Part shown: positions 7,756 to 16,263 of the stretch, in pieces
How positions within the stretch are numbered: position 1 is the first letter of the stretch
Layout: every line of letters begins with the position of its first letter
DNA from: Streptomyces marianii
GTDB taxonomy: Bacteria; Actinomycetota; Actinomycetes; Streptomycetales; Streptomycetaceae
Assembly (NCBI RefSeq): GCF_005795905.1
Contig: NZ_VAWE01000001.1
Location: 62,001 to 126,000, forward strand
DNA: 64,000 nucleotides
Direction: 5' to 3'
Translations under genes and position numbers: made by a program
The notes under the pieces: model-generated
What the model saw: the letters and a program-made list of their open reading frames with translations, nothing else
Told to the model about the DNA's origin: nothing
Databases searched by the model: none

Positions 7756-9054
7756 TCACCGACTGGCATGCGCTGTCGCCCTGCGTACGGTTCCGGTGAG
7801 GCGGTAGACCCCGAGCCGGGTGATCCACCCGTAGGTGAATCGGGTGGTCCAGTTCCGGCCTCGCAGTCCGTGTTTCCGGCTGGCGAGGATGGCCAGCCGT
7901 TCGTGAACGTAGCCGTCGACCGCGTTGAACTTCCGCCCGGAGTTCCCGTTGCGGAAGTACGCACCCCAGCCCCGCAGCACGGGGTTGAGATCGGCGACCA
8001 CGGCGGCCACCGGCCGTTCGATCTTGGAGCGTCCGGTGGCCGCGCGGACTTTGTCCCGCAGCACCCGCATCGCTCTGACCGAGGGCCAGCGCTGCAAATA
8101 GAACTTGCCCCGCCATCTCCACGACTCCACTTTCCGGTGGTGGAAGCCGAGGAAGTCGAAGCCTCGCCCGCCCCTGCTGAGGCAGGTGATCCCGGACTTT
8201 TCGGGATGCAGCCGCATCCCGAGCCGGTCCAGCACCCTCGCTGCCAGCTCCCGTGCCTGTTCGGCCCGTTGGCTGGTCGGCGACAAGACCACGAAGTCAT
8301 CGCAGTACCTCACCAGCACTCCCAGCCGGCGGCCCTCGTCCTGCCACGCCTCATCGAGGACATGCAGGGCGATGTTCGCCAGCAGAGGTGATACCGGTGA
8401 GCCCTGTGGGGTTCCCGCCCCGGTCGGAGAGGTCACCCCGCCCTCCAGCACTCCCATCCGAAGCCAGGCCCGGATCAGCTTCAGCATCGGCCGGTCCACC
8501 ACACGCCGGGCCACCTGGGCCATCAGCGCTTCGTGGTCGATCGTGCCGAAACAGTCACGGATATCGGCCTCGAAGACCCACTCCCGGCCCTGGTTCACAG
8601 ACAGGCGCACGCCTTCGCACGCGTCGATCGCGGACCGTTTGGGCCTAAATCCGTAGCTCGCCTCGGTGAACCCGGCCTCGAAGACCGGTTCGAGAACCAG
8701 CTTCGCGGCCGTCATCACCACCCGGTCCGCCACGGTGGGAATCGACAGCGGCCGGAACTCCCCCGGCCGCCCCGGCTTGGGAATCTTTACCCGCCGAAGC
8801 ACCGACGGACGATACGTATACGTCCGCAGTTGCTCCGCCAGGTCCTGGAGGAACGCGTCCACCCCCGAGGCCGCCACCGCGTCGACACTCACGCCGTCGA
8901 CGCCGGGGGCTCCCCGGTTCTCACACACACCGGCCCACGCCCGCCGAAGAACGTCCATACGGTGGACATGGCCATACAGGGCATGGAACCGGCGTTCGGG
9001 TTCTTGCTTGGCACATCGGTAGAGCGTCCGCCGCAAGGCTCGGACCTTGTCCAA
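7756..9054 (-). CDS. ltrA: Group II intron reverse transcriptase/maturase
   Basis: A 432-residue intron-encoded protein. Reverse-transcriptase blocks are in order: GAPGVDGVSVD (about 49-59), IPKPGRPGEFRPLSIPT (91-107), FEADIRDCFGTIDH (161-174), AGTPQGSPVSPLLANI (213-228) and the active site RYCDDFVVL with YCDD at 250-253 in place of the commoner YADD. LNPVLRGWGAYFRNGNS starts the maturase (X) domain, which runs to the C-terminus. No HNH endonuclease domain follows. The protein binds the intron RNA, aids splicing and drives retrohoming. It looks intact, but the IS5 element begins about 50 bases upstream of the start, inside the intron. Confidence 0.9.
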   Translation of the reverse strand: MDKVRALRRTLYRCAKQEPERRFHALYGHVHRMDVLRRAWAGVCENRGAPGVDGVSVDAVAASGVDAFLQDLAEQLRTYTYRPSVLRRVKIPKPGRPGEFRPLSIPTVADRVVMTAAKLVLEPVFEAGFTEASYGFRPKRSAIDACEGVRLSVNQGREWVFEADIRDCFGTIDHEALMAQVARRVVDRPMLKLIRAWLRMGVLEGGVTSPTGAGTPQGSPVSPLLANIALHVLDEAWQDEGRRLGVLVRYCDDFVVLSPTSQRAEQARELAARVLDRLGMRLHPEKSGITCLSRGGRGFDFLGFHHRKVESWRWRGKFYLQRWPSVRAMRVLRDKVRAATGRSKIERPVAAVVADLNPVLRGWGAYFRNGNSGRKFNAVDGYVHERLAILASRKHGLRGRNWTTRFTYGWITRLGVYRLTGTVRRATAHASR

Positions 9055-9100
9055 AGGACGGCCACCCGGTCCCGCGGTGCCTTCCTCCCGGCGGATGGAT

Positions 9101-10200
9101 CTAGGGCGTGTTCTGGGTTGAGATCACGAGCTCGGTCATTCCCGCTCCAGGAGGGTGCCGGTTGCGATAGACCGGTCGCGTGACTCGTGGCGATCTGACC
9201 GATGCCGAGTGGGGGTTGGTCGAGCCGCACCTGCCGCTGGGTGCGTTCGGACCGATCCCTGACCTGCGCAGCTACTTCAACGCGGTGATGTGGCGGTTCC
9301 GCACCGGCTGCCCCTGGCGAGATGTGCCGGAGAGCTACGGCTCCTGGTCGACGATCTACGACAGGTTCCGGATGTGGGTGCGTGAGGGGGTCTTTCAGGC
9401 CCTCATGGACGCGATGATCGCCGAGGCGGCGGCCCGCGACGATGTAGATCTCAGCCTGGTCAGCGTGGACTCGACTGTTGCCCGCGCGCATCACCACGCG
9501 GCGGGCATGGTCGTCGCCCCGGAACTCCTCGAGGACCTGGAGAAGGCCGTGGCGGAGGAAAAGGGGCTGCAGCAAAGGGACAAAACAACCCCGTAGGCGA
9601 GCAACCCGCGGACATGGAGGACTCCGGGCGGGAACAGCGCCGCGCCGTGCGCCGACGCCGCAGGGCCCGGCTGCGGGCCGCCGAACTGGGCCGCTCCCGG
9701 GGCGGGCTGACCAGCAAGGTCCACCTCGCCGTCGAGCGGCGGTGCCGCCCGCTGTCCATCATCCTCACCCCCGGCCAGGCCGCGGACAGTCCGCGCTTCA
9801 TCCCGGTCCTCAAGAAGATCAAGGTGCGTGTCCCGGTCGGCCGCCCCAGGACCCGGCCGGACGCGGTCGCTGGCGACAAGGCGTACTCCTCCCGCGCCAA
9901 CCGCGCCCACCTGCGCAGACGCAACATTAAGGCGGTGATCCCGGAGAAGGCCGACCAGACCGCCAACCGCAAGAAGAAGGGACGCTCCGGCGGACGCCCG
10001 GTCAGCCACGACGCCGCGCTCTACAAAGATCGCAACACCGTCGAGCGCGCCATCAACAAGTTCAAGGAATGGCGGGGGCTGGCCACTCGCTACGACAAGA
10101 CGCCCGAGAGCTATGCCGCCGGGCTCCACTTGCGCGGATCCATCCTCTGGTTACGCAGCCTGCCAGCCCTCCCGTGATCTCAACTCAGAACACGCCCTAG
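9101..10200. mobile_element. IS5-family element with CTAG target repeats
   Basis: The element spans 9105-10196 (1092 bases). CTAG occurs at 9101-9104 and 10197-10200 as the target duplication. The ends GGCGTGTTCTG-G/A-GTTGAGA form inverted repeats of about 24 bases with one mismatch. CTAG targets are typical of one IS5 group. The insertion site lies within the group II intron, between its 5' RNA domains and its ORF. Confidence 0.9.
9180..10177 (+). CDS. IS5-family transposase in two frames (frameshift near 9581)
   Basis: The first frame (9180-9596) holds DLTDAEWGLVEPHLPLG, RTGCPWRDVPESYGSW and the first catalytic Asp in LVSVDSTVARAHHHAAG. It ends with TAG after RDKTTP. The second frame, two bases out of register and starting within 9582-9614, holds RGGLTSKVHLAVE, the second Asp in AVAGDKAYSSRANR, and the Glu in NTVERAINKFKEWRG. 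Join by a +1 (or -2) shift at the run GGACAAAACAAC restores GLQQRDK-NNPVGEQPADMED. IS5-type elements of this group often use programmed frameshifting, so this may be functional rather than broken. Confidence 0.8.
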
Positions 10201-10770
10201 CCGATACGGCACTCATCCGGGTCCCTCCCTGTTCACGATCCGCATCGATGAAGCAGGGGCCCTTCGCTCCCGGCGGGTTGTGTTGTCCCGCCGATCGGCA
10301 CTACTACGGCCCCCTCCGACTGCCTCTCGGCAGCCCGCCACTTCCCGGTTCTTCCGGTTATAGGCGGGCCACGCTTCCCGCGCCGCATGCGCGGGGCCGA
10401 GGAGGCTCTCTCCAGTTCCCAGGACACCCGTCCGGCCATTCCACGCCCCTTACGCCGGGAGGTTCTTCGGCGACCGCTCCAGGTCCAAGATCGCCTTCCA
10501 TGGCCTTCGCCGTTCAAGCACAGGCTCGGCTCCTCCTTGGCCCCGCCTTCCGGCGGGCTTAAATGACGACGCTGCAGGCTTCACTTCATGTTGCGGACTG
10601 GCCGGTTACACACCCCCGAAGGGCGCTTGTCACTCCACTTCGACGCCACCATTTCGAGTGACGCCGGGAGTCAGCTACCGGGGACCCTGGCGTCTCCCCG
10701 GACCGGACTTCCACCGGCTGGCTATCCTGAGCTTGACGTCCGGTTACATCATCCACATCCCTTCTGAACT
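10201..10770 (-). other. 5' RNA domains of the group II intron (no protein gene)
   Basis: No convincing protein frame is seen. The minus strand contains several short complementary stretches, such as GGCGTCGAAGTGGAGTGAC near 10630, consistent with intron domains I-IV. It joins the maturase side across the IS5 insertion at the CTAG duplication. The exact intron 5' end is unresolved. Confidence 0.5.
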
Positions 10771-10800
10771 GGGACGACGTCCGGACTGCTGGACGTACGC

Positions 10801-12392
10801 TTGACGTTTAACCTACGTTTAACCTCGCTGTTGTTGGTGTTCCTTGATCGTTTCGGCGCGTTTGACGGTCTTGCCGACGTCCTGGATGCGGGCCTTGTGT
10901 TGGTTGCGGCTTCCGGGCGGGCGTCCGGGGCCGGGCTTGCCCGGTTTCGGTGCGGCTGCGGGACGGGCCGCCTTCCGGTGGAGGTTGCGAAACCCTCGCC
11001 GGACACGGGCCGGGGACAGCCGTTCGGTCTTCACGGGGCGTTCCCAGGGGCGGCGTAGGTCCTCGGTGAGGGGGCGGGCGAGTCGGAGCTGGGTGTGCGC
11101 GGCGATGATCAGCCAGGTCCACAGGTCGGCCGTGGCGGGATGACGGACGCGTGGTGCGGTCCAGCCGAGCGTCTGCTTGATCATTCTGAAGGTGTGTTCG
11201 ATGTCGAACCTGCGTAGGAACGTGCGCCACCACAGGTCCACGGTGGGCGGGGCGGCGTCGGTGGCCGAGCACCACAGCCACACCGGCTTGGGGGCGGCCT
11301 CGCCGGGCAGTCGTTCCACAGCGAGTCGGATCAACGTGCCGTGCAGCAGCGGGAGTTCTTCTGCGGCGTGCTCCAGCCAGGGTCCACGGTGGGTAAGGCG
11401 GGGGTGCATGCGGTCCCAGGCCATCGCCTCCGCCTTCCCGTAGCGGGTGGTGTCTGTCACCGTGGTGACCTCGGGGGCGTGCCAGGACTCCGGCTTGGCG
11501 AAGGTCAGCACGCCGCCGTGCTTGCGCGGCCGCCCGCCCCGAGGGCCGGAGCGGGCAGGGCCTGCGTCGCGGAGCATGACGCGGTCCGAGCGCAGGCGCC
11601 CGACCAGGACCACGGGCAGGTCGGCCAAGGCATGGGAGAGGTAGGCGCTGTCGTAGCCGGCGTCCATCACAATCAGCATGTCGGGGTCGCCGTCGTGCCA
11701 GTGGCCTGCAGTGATGATGCGGGTGACGACTTCACGCAACTGGGTGGCAGTGACGGTGGTGGCGTCGCCGGCCGGCCCCAGGCGGATGGCGTCCAGCAGG
11801 GCGCACCAGGAGGTGCGGCCCGATTCGAGGGCCGCGACGAAGGAGTAGGGCCAGCCCGGGATCAGCTGGTCGCAGCTGCGGTCGGCTCGGCGGCCGTGGA
11901 CGTGGCAGAAGAGCCGGTCGGGGCTGGTGTTCGCGTCCGGGCGCAGCCAGTTGGAGACGTCCACCGCCAACGCGATGCGGCCGTCGGTGACGCGGGGCAG
12001 CGGGAGGTCGGCCAGCGCCCGGCGCATACGGGCCGGTTCGCACCAGCCCTTGTCCAGAGCCGCGTACAGGGCGCCGTGCCCGCGCCGCATCTCATGCGCG
12101 AGGGAAAGCTCGACCAGCGTCTTGACCGGCCCATCGGTGCACAGCACCGCGTCGGTCAGCTCGAAGAGCACGTCCGCGCGGGCGTACAGGCTCTCGTAGA
12201 ACTCGACCCGAAAGCGGGACAACACGTCCAATGCCTGGCCTGCGGGCGCATCGACAGACAGACTCATACACAGCGGCCGTTCCCTCGGTGCTTCGTGACT
12301 CGACATCTCGAAGCGTGGAGAACGGCCGCCTCCACTGTCCCGGGAAGAACCGCAGATCAGCAGGTCGGGTGACGCGCGAGGTTAAACGTCAA
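10801..12392. mobile_element. IS701-like insertion sequence
   Basis: Bounded by inverted repeats: TTGACGTTTAACCT at 10801-10814 and its complement AGGTTAAACGTCAA at 12379-12392. At the left end the block ACGTTTAACCT is duplicated in tandem (10804-10825); the right end has one copy. One transposase gene fills the interior. A clear target duplication was not found. IS-B begins only a few bases beyond the right end. Confidence 0.75.
10819..12306 (-). CDS. DDE transposase, IS701-like
   Basis: A 495-residue transposase. Core motifs: RIALAVDVSNWLRPDANTS (first Asp), DMLIVMDAGYDSAYLSHAL (second Asp), VDLWWRTFLRRFDIEHTF (Glu in FDIEH) and RMIKQTLGWTAPRVRHP. The C-terminus is Lys/Arg/Pro-rich. A second start, MSLSVDAPAGQALDVLSRF, lies 13 residues in and has a GAGGGAA stretch upstream. 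The gene appears intact. IS4/IS701-type enzymes share the DDE pattern, so the family name is by resemblance. Confidence 0.8.
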   Translation of the reverse strand: MSSHEAPRERPLCMSLSVDAPAGQALDVLSRFRVEFYESLYARADVLFELTDAVLCTDGPVKTLVELSLAHEMRRGHGALYAALDKGWCEPARMRRALADLPLPRVTDGRIALAVDVSNWLRPDANTSPDRLFCHVHGRRADRSCDQLIPGWPYSFVAALESGRTSWCALLDAIRLGPAGDATTVTATQLREVVTRIITAGHWHDGDPDMLIVMDAGYDSAYLSHALADLPVVLVGRLRSDRVMLRDAGPARSGPRGGRPRKHGGVLTFAKPESWHAPEVTTVTDTTRYGKAEAMAWDRMHPRLTHRGPWLEHAAEELPLLHGTLIRLAVERLPGEAAPKPVWLWCSATDAAPPTVDLWWRTFLRRFDIEHTFRMIKQTLGWTAPRVRHPATADLWTWLIIAAHTQLRLARPLTEDLRRPWERPVKTERLSPARVRRGFRNLHRKAARPAAAPKPGKPGPGRPPGSRNQHKARIQDVGKTVKRAETIKEHQQQRG

Positions 12393-12513
12393 GCTAAGAA
12401 GCCGTATCTCAACCGAACGTGATCGCTTGATTTCTGCTGGTCAGGCATGGTGTAGCTCCGAATGAGGGAGGGATCCGGCGTCTTGTTTCCGCTCCATGAG
12501 CAAGGGGTGCGCG

Positions 12514-13047
12514 ATGGCGTCGGTTCTGGGAATGCTGGGGGAGCGGGAGACAGCGGCCCGTGTGCGGGTGGAAGGGCTTCGGGAGGAAGTCGCCGGGTTG
12601 GCCGCGGTGTTGGAGGCCGCCGAGATCGAGTTGGACCGGCGGGTGATCGCGCGGGAGGAACTGGTCGAGGCCCTGGCCGTGTCCGCGGCCGAGACGACTG
12701 CCGTGACCGAGGCGGAGCAGGAAATCGTGCCCTCGCCCTCGCCCGCGCCGGTGCCGGGGTCGATCGTGCCGCTTTGGCGCGAAGGCTTGCCGGTGACGGT
12801 GCTGGCGCCGGACTACCAGCGGATCCTGGGCGTGCTCGATGAGCGGCAGCCGGCGGGCCAGGGACCGCTCAAGGCCAGGGAAATCGCGGTGGGGCTGGGC
12901 CTTCAGACGACGTCGGCGAAGGTCGAGGGGGTGCGCTCGAAGTCCAGGCGCCTGGCGGAGCGCGGGTGGCTCGTGCCGGAGGCGTCGGGGGCCTTCAGTG
13001 CCGGCCGGCGGCCTGTGGCCGTGCCAGGCGACGGCTCATCCGCGTGA
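12514..13047 (+). CDS. IS-B passenger: coiled-coil plus winged-helix-like protein
   Basis: A 177-residue homologue of the IS-A passenger. ATG at 12514 has AAGGGG six bases upstream and aligns (SVLGMLGERE) with the IS-A start. Residues 1-60 form a Glu/Arg/Ala coiled coil. Then a Pro-rich linker (VPSPSPAPVPGSIVP). Residues 85-160 hold VTVLAPDYQRILGVLD, REIAVGLGLQTTSAKVEGV and RSKSRRLAERGWLVPEASG. The conserved block pattern is DYQRI-x-VL, LGL, AKVEG-x-RSK, RLxERGW. It overlaps the IS-B transposase tail-to-tail by 53 bases. Conservation across two diverged elements, each with a good ribosome site, argues for selection. Confidence 0.78.
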   Translation: MASVLGMLGERETAARVRVEGLREEVAGLAAVLEAAEIELDRRVIAREELVEALAVSAAETTAVTEAEQEIVPSPSPAPVPGSIVPLWREGLPVTVLAPDYQRILGVLDERQPAGQGPLKAREIAVGLGLQTTSAKVEGVRSKSRRLAERGWLVPEASGAFSAGRRPVAVPGDGSSA

Positions 13048-13820
13048 CCATCGACCACCGGATCATCGCCTCGCTGCTGGCCGGCAACGTCTCGTAGTCC
13101 CGGGCCAGTCGGCGCGAATGCATCAGCCACGCGAACGTGCGTTCTGCCACCCAGCGCCTGGGCAGCACCACGAATCCCGTCATGTCGTCGGTGCGCTTGA
13201 CGATCTCCAAAGTCAGGGCGAGTTTGTCCCGGCACCAGTCGACGAGGCCGCCGGTGTAGCCGCCGTCGGCCCAGACCAGGCAGATGTCACGGTGCAGGCG
13301 GCGCAGCCGGGTCAGCAGGCCCGTCGCAGCATCCCGGTCGCCGATGTTCGCGGCAGTCACCGCGACGACCAGGAGCAGGCCGAGGCAGTCGGTCACGATG
13401 TGCCGCTTGCGGCCGCCCACCTTCTTCCCGCCGTCGTAGCCGCGTGAGACGGACGGCACCGAGGCCGCGGCCTTCACCGACTGCGCATCGATGATCCCGG
13501 TCGTCGGCTCCGCCTCACGGCCCTCCCGCTCACGCACCCGTCCGCGCAGCCGGTCGTGGAACTCCGTGATCAGCCCGTGCTCGCGCCAGCGGCGGAAGAA
13601 GGCGTAGACCCGGCCCCAGTCGGGGAAGTCCGCGGGCATCGCCCGCCAGGAGATCCCGCCCGCGACCAGGTAGCGGATCGCGTCCAGCAGCTGGCGGTGG
13701 CAGTAGCCCTCGGGCTGCCCGCCCCGGCCCTTCAGCCAGGCCGGCACCGGCAGCAAAGGCCGGACGGCCGCCCATTCCGCGTCCGTCATGTCGGAGGGAT
13801 ACCGGCGTTCCCGGTCCGGA
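12995..13820 (-). pseudogene. IS5-family transposase of IS-B, disrupted by ISAs1
   Basis: The 3' part reads ERRYPSDMTDAEWAAVRPLL, GGKKVGGRKRHIVTD, VWADGGYTGGLVDW and VAERTFAWLMHSRRLARDY, so all DDE motifs are present. The first codons lie on the other side of the ISAs1 element, at 15190-15293 on the minus strand, with GTG 15293 as start and the join falling inside NAADHPDR. Without ISAs1 and one copy of its 9-base duplication the frame would be intact. No other damage is seen, so this inactivation is recent. Confidence 0.8.
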
Positions 13821-15198
13821 CAGGGCTCCGTCAAGTTCCGCGGATGAGCGGGTGGTTGACGATCAGGGCCGGTAGGAGCGGATAGCAGTGCAGGCACGAG
13901 GGTTCGTGATCATTGTGGTGACTAAGCCAGATGATCATGAGGATGTCCCGTGCCTGCCGTTGCATCTTCCCCTATACCTGCCGTGCTGGAGAAGCTGGGT
14001 CCGCTGGATGCGGACCGGATCGCTGACCTGTGCCCCTACCTCGCATCGGTGCCCGATCCGCGTTCTCGCCGGGGCCGCTGGTACTCCCTGGTGTCGATCC
14101 TGCTGGTGTGTGCCTGCGCGGCCGTGTCAGGTGCGAAGAGCCTGGACGAGATCGCCGAGTTCGCCGAGCGGGCCACGAACACCCTGCTGGCGACCCTGAG
14201 GATCCGCCGTCACCTGCTCGGCTGGCGGCGCAGCCCCAAGCCGGTCACCATCGGACGCGTCCTCATGGCGGTCGACGGCGATGCTTTGGACCAGGCCGTG
14301 GGCGCCTACCTCGCTGACCAGCACCGCAAGTCCGCGTGCGCGGATGCGTCAGCGGCCCGACCGCGGCGGGTCATCGCCGTGGACGGCAAGGCGCTGAAGG
14401 GCTCGGCCCACCTGGCCGCGCCGCGCCGGCACCTGCTCGCGGCGGTCACGCATCACCCCGTCGCCACGCTCGCACAGGTCGAGGTCGGCGCGAAGACCAA
14501 CGAGACGCGGCACTTCAAGCCCCTGCTGGCACCACTCCACCTCGCTGACGCCGTGGTCACCTTCGACGCCCTGCACTCGGTGAAGGCCAACATCACCTGG
14601 CTGGTCGAGACGAAGAAGGCACACTACATCGCGGTCATCAAGACCAACCAGCCCACCGCGTACGCCCAGCTCGCCGCTCTGCCCTGGACATCGATCACCG
14701 TCCAGCACACCGCCTCCGCCACCGCCCACGGACGGCGCGAGTCCCGGTCGATCAAGACCTGTTCCATCGCCGACAGCCTCGGCGGGATCGCCTTCCCCCA
14801 CGCCCGCCTCGCCATCCGCGTCCACCGCCGCCGCAAGCCCACCGGCAAGCCCGAGAGTCGCGAGAGCGTCTACGCCGTCACCAGCCTGGATATCCACCAG
14901 ACCAGCCCCGCCGGCCTCGCCACCGCCATCCGCGGGCACTGGGGAATCGAGAATTCCTCCCACTACATCCGAGATGTCACCTTCGCCGAGGACGCCTCGA
15001 CCGTCCACACCGGCAACGCGCCCCGCGCCATGGCTACCTTCCGCAACCTCGCCATTGGCACCCTGAAGATCCTCGGAGCCGACAACATCGCCAAGACCAC
15101 CCGCGCCATCCGCCACGAACCCGAACGAGCACTCGCCATCCTGGGCATCACCAACAACCCCGACACTCACGGAACTTGATCAAGCCCTGCGGTCCGGA
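13812..15198. mobile_element. ISAs1-family element inserted in IS-B
   Basis: The element covers 13821-15189. Ends are CAGGGCTCCGTCAAGTTCCG and, on the other strand, CAGGGCTTGATCAAGTTCCG. The 9-base target duplication CGGTCCGGA is found at 13812-13820 and 15190-15198. The duplication length fits the ISAs1 family. The insertion falls in codons near the start of the IS-B transposase. Confidence 0.9.
13950..15179 (+). CDS. ISAs1-family transposase
   Basis: A 409-residue transposase with the ISAs1 layout. The N-terminal DUF4096-like/DDE_Tnp_1-assoc part has VPDPRSRRGRWYSLVSILLV. It is followed by VIAVDGKALKGSAH (first Asp), VVTFDALHSVKANITWLVE (second Asp), HYIAVIKTNQP and IRGHWGIENSSHYIRDVTF (Glu). 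It ends a few bases inside the right inverted repeat. No lesion is seen, so it is probably active. Confidence 0.9.
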   Translation: MPAVASSPIPAVLEKLGPLDADRIADLCPYLASVPDPRSRRGRWYSLVSILLVCACAAVSGAKSLDEIAEFAERATNTLLATLRIRRHLLGWRRSPKPVTIGRVLMAVDGDALDQAVGAYLADQHRKSACADASAARPRRVIAVDGKALKGSAHLAAPRRHLLAAVTHHPVATLAQVEVGAKTNETRHFKPLLAPLHLADAVVTFDALHSVKANITWLVETKKAHYIAVIKTNQPTAYAQLAALPWTSITVQHTASATAHGRRESRSIKTCSIADSLGGIAFPHARLAIRVHRRRKPTGKPESRESVYAVTSLDIHQTSPAGLATAIRGHWGIENSSHYIRDVTFAEDASTVHTGNAPRAMATFRNLAIGTLKILGADNIAKTTRAIRHEPERALAILGITNNPDTHGT

Positions 15199-15589
15199 TG
15201 GTCGGCCGCGTTGCCGTACACATGCGCGAGGCAATCACACGATGGAGCCGCCGAGTTGAACTGAACGGGTTCGGACGCGTACAACAACGACACCAGGGCC
15301 TCCCGGCGCTGCTCGGTCAGATTCGCATCCCCGAGCTACCGAGAGGCCCTGTCTTCATGCGCGCACAACGGGAAGATCACCCCGGCGGGAAACCTGTTCG
15401 ACCCGCACGTTCCATGATCGGTTGAGATACGGCTTCTAATCAATCAAATTGACACACCCACAAGTACATGCCCGCATGTCTGCCGTACCAGTCCAGCGAA
15501 TTACCACGATGAACTCGGGTCCCGGTAGCGTTCGTTTCAGTGGCCACGTTCCGGATCCTCCGTCGGCTCCTCGGAAATGCCGCCGGTCG

Positions 15590-16261
15590 TCAGGGGCGCA
15601 GTCCCAACCATGTGGCGCCGTCCGACGAGAACTCCTTCTTCCAGATCGGTACTTCCTCCTTGAGTAGTTCGATACACCTCCGTGCGGCGGTGAAGGCCTC
15701 CGAGCGGTGTGGAGCGGATGCGGCGAGCACCACTGCCGCGTCGCCGATCTGCAAAGCCCCGGTGCGATGGGAGACGGCGACCCTTACTCCCGGAGCCGAC
15801 TGCTCGCAGCGGTCGATGATGGAATTCAGCGCCCGCAGGGCCATGGCCGGGTATGCCTCGTAGTGCAGCTCGGTGACCTCGTGGCCGTCATGCTCGTCGC
15901 GGACCGCACCGACGAAGACCACCAGCGCCCCCTGCCCAGGGCCGGATACCGCATCGACCAGGGGGTCGATCCGCAGCGGCTCGTCCGTCACCACGCAGTA
16001 GCGGTCCGATCCGCCGGCGATCGGAGGGATCAACGCCACGGTGTCACCGACGTTCAGGACCTGCCCGTCAAGCGCGAACTCCTCATTCACTGCGATCTTG
16101 ATCCGGTCCCGGATCGGGACGAACCGCGGGTGGCGGGCCCCGATCTGCTCCACCAAATCGGCCACGGTGGCACCTGCTGCCAGGGAGAAGCGCTCCTCAC
16201 GAGCCTGGACGTACATCTCACGCAGAACCCCGAAGTACAGGACCTGGACGTCGGTTCCCAT
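15590..16261 (-). CDS. moaX: MoaD-MoaE fusion (molybdopterin synthase, MoaX type)
   Basis: A 223-residue protein joining both molybdopterin synthase subunits. Residues 1-84 are MoaD ([12 protein letters not shown], ending [10 protein letters not shown]). The Gly-Gly that must be exposed for sulfur transfer is internal, at 83-84. Residues 86-223 are MoaE, with [51 protein letters not shown] and IWKKEF. Mycobacterium tuberculosis MoaX has the same fusion and is cleaved after this Gly. ATG 16261 has GGAGGG six bases upstream. The site overlaps the stop of the upstream moaC fusion, so the two are translationally coupled. It inserts sulfur into precursor Z to give molybdopterin. Confidence 0.9.
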   Translation of the reverse strand: MGTDVQVLYFGVLREMYVQAREERFSLAAGATVADLVEQIGARHPRFVPIRDRIKIAVNEEFALDGQVLNVGDTVALIPPIAGGSDRYCVVTDEPLRIDPLVDAVSGPGQGALVVFVGAVRDEHDGHEVTELHYEAYPAMALRALNSIIDRCEQSAPGVRVAVSHRTGALQIGDAAVVLAASAPHRSEAFTAARRCIELLKEEVPIWKKEFSSDGATWLGLRP

Positions 16262-16263
16262 GG

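Larger units (their letters stand above)
7656..10770 (-). mobile_element. Group II intron, interrupted by an IS5 element
   Basis: The minus strand carries a group II intron: structured 5' RNA domains at about 10201-10770, a reverse transcriptase/maturase ORF at 7756-9054, domain V at 7711-7746 and domain VI at 7664-7703. The 3' boundary near 7656 is set by domain VI and by the point where istB homology starts; it may be off by several bases. The 5' boundary was not fixed, as no clear GTGYG was found next to exon sequence. An IS5 element (9105-10196) is inserted between the 5' domains and the ORF, so the unit cannot splice normally. Confidence 0.75.
12395..15439. mobile_element. IS-B: second IS5-type element with passenger, split by ISAs1
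   Basis: IS-B spans 12398-15436, with inverted repeats GAAGCCGTATCTCAACCGA at 12398-12416 and 15418-15436. Identical TAA triplets at 12395-12397 and 15437-15439 are its 3-base target duplication. It is homologous to IS-A: transposase, convergent passenger gene, and the shared 5' non-coding block (around CATGAAGACAGGGCCTC on the minus strand). An ISAs1 element with its own 9-base duplication sits inside the transposase. Removing that leaves about 1.66 kb, matching IS-A. Confidence 0.88.

Noticed and set aside
7717..8391. Plus-strand frame opposite the maturase
   Set aside because: Shadow of a gene with full reverse-transcriptase motifs.
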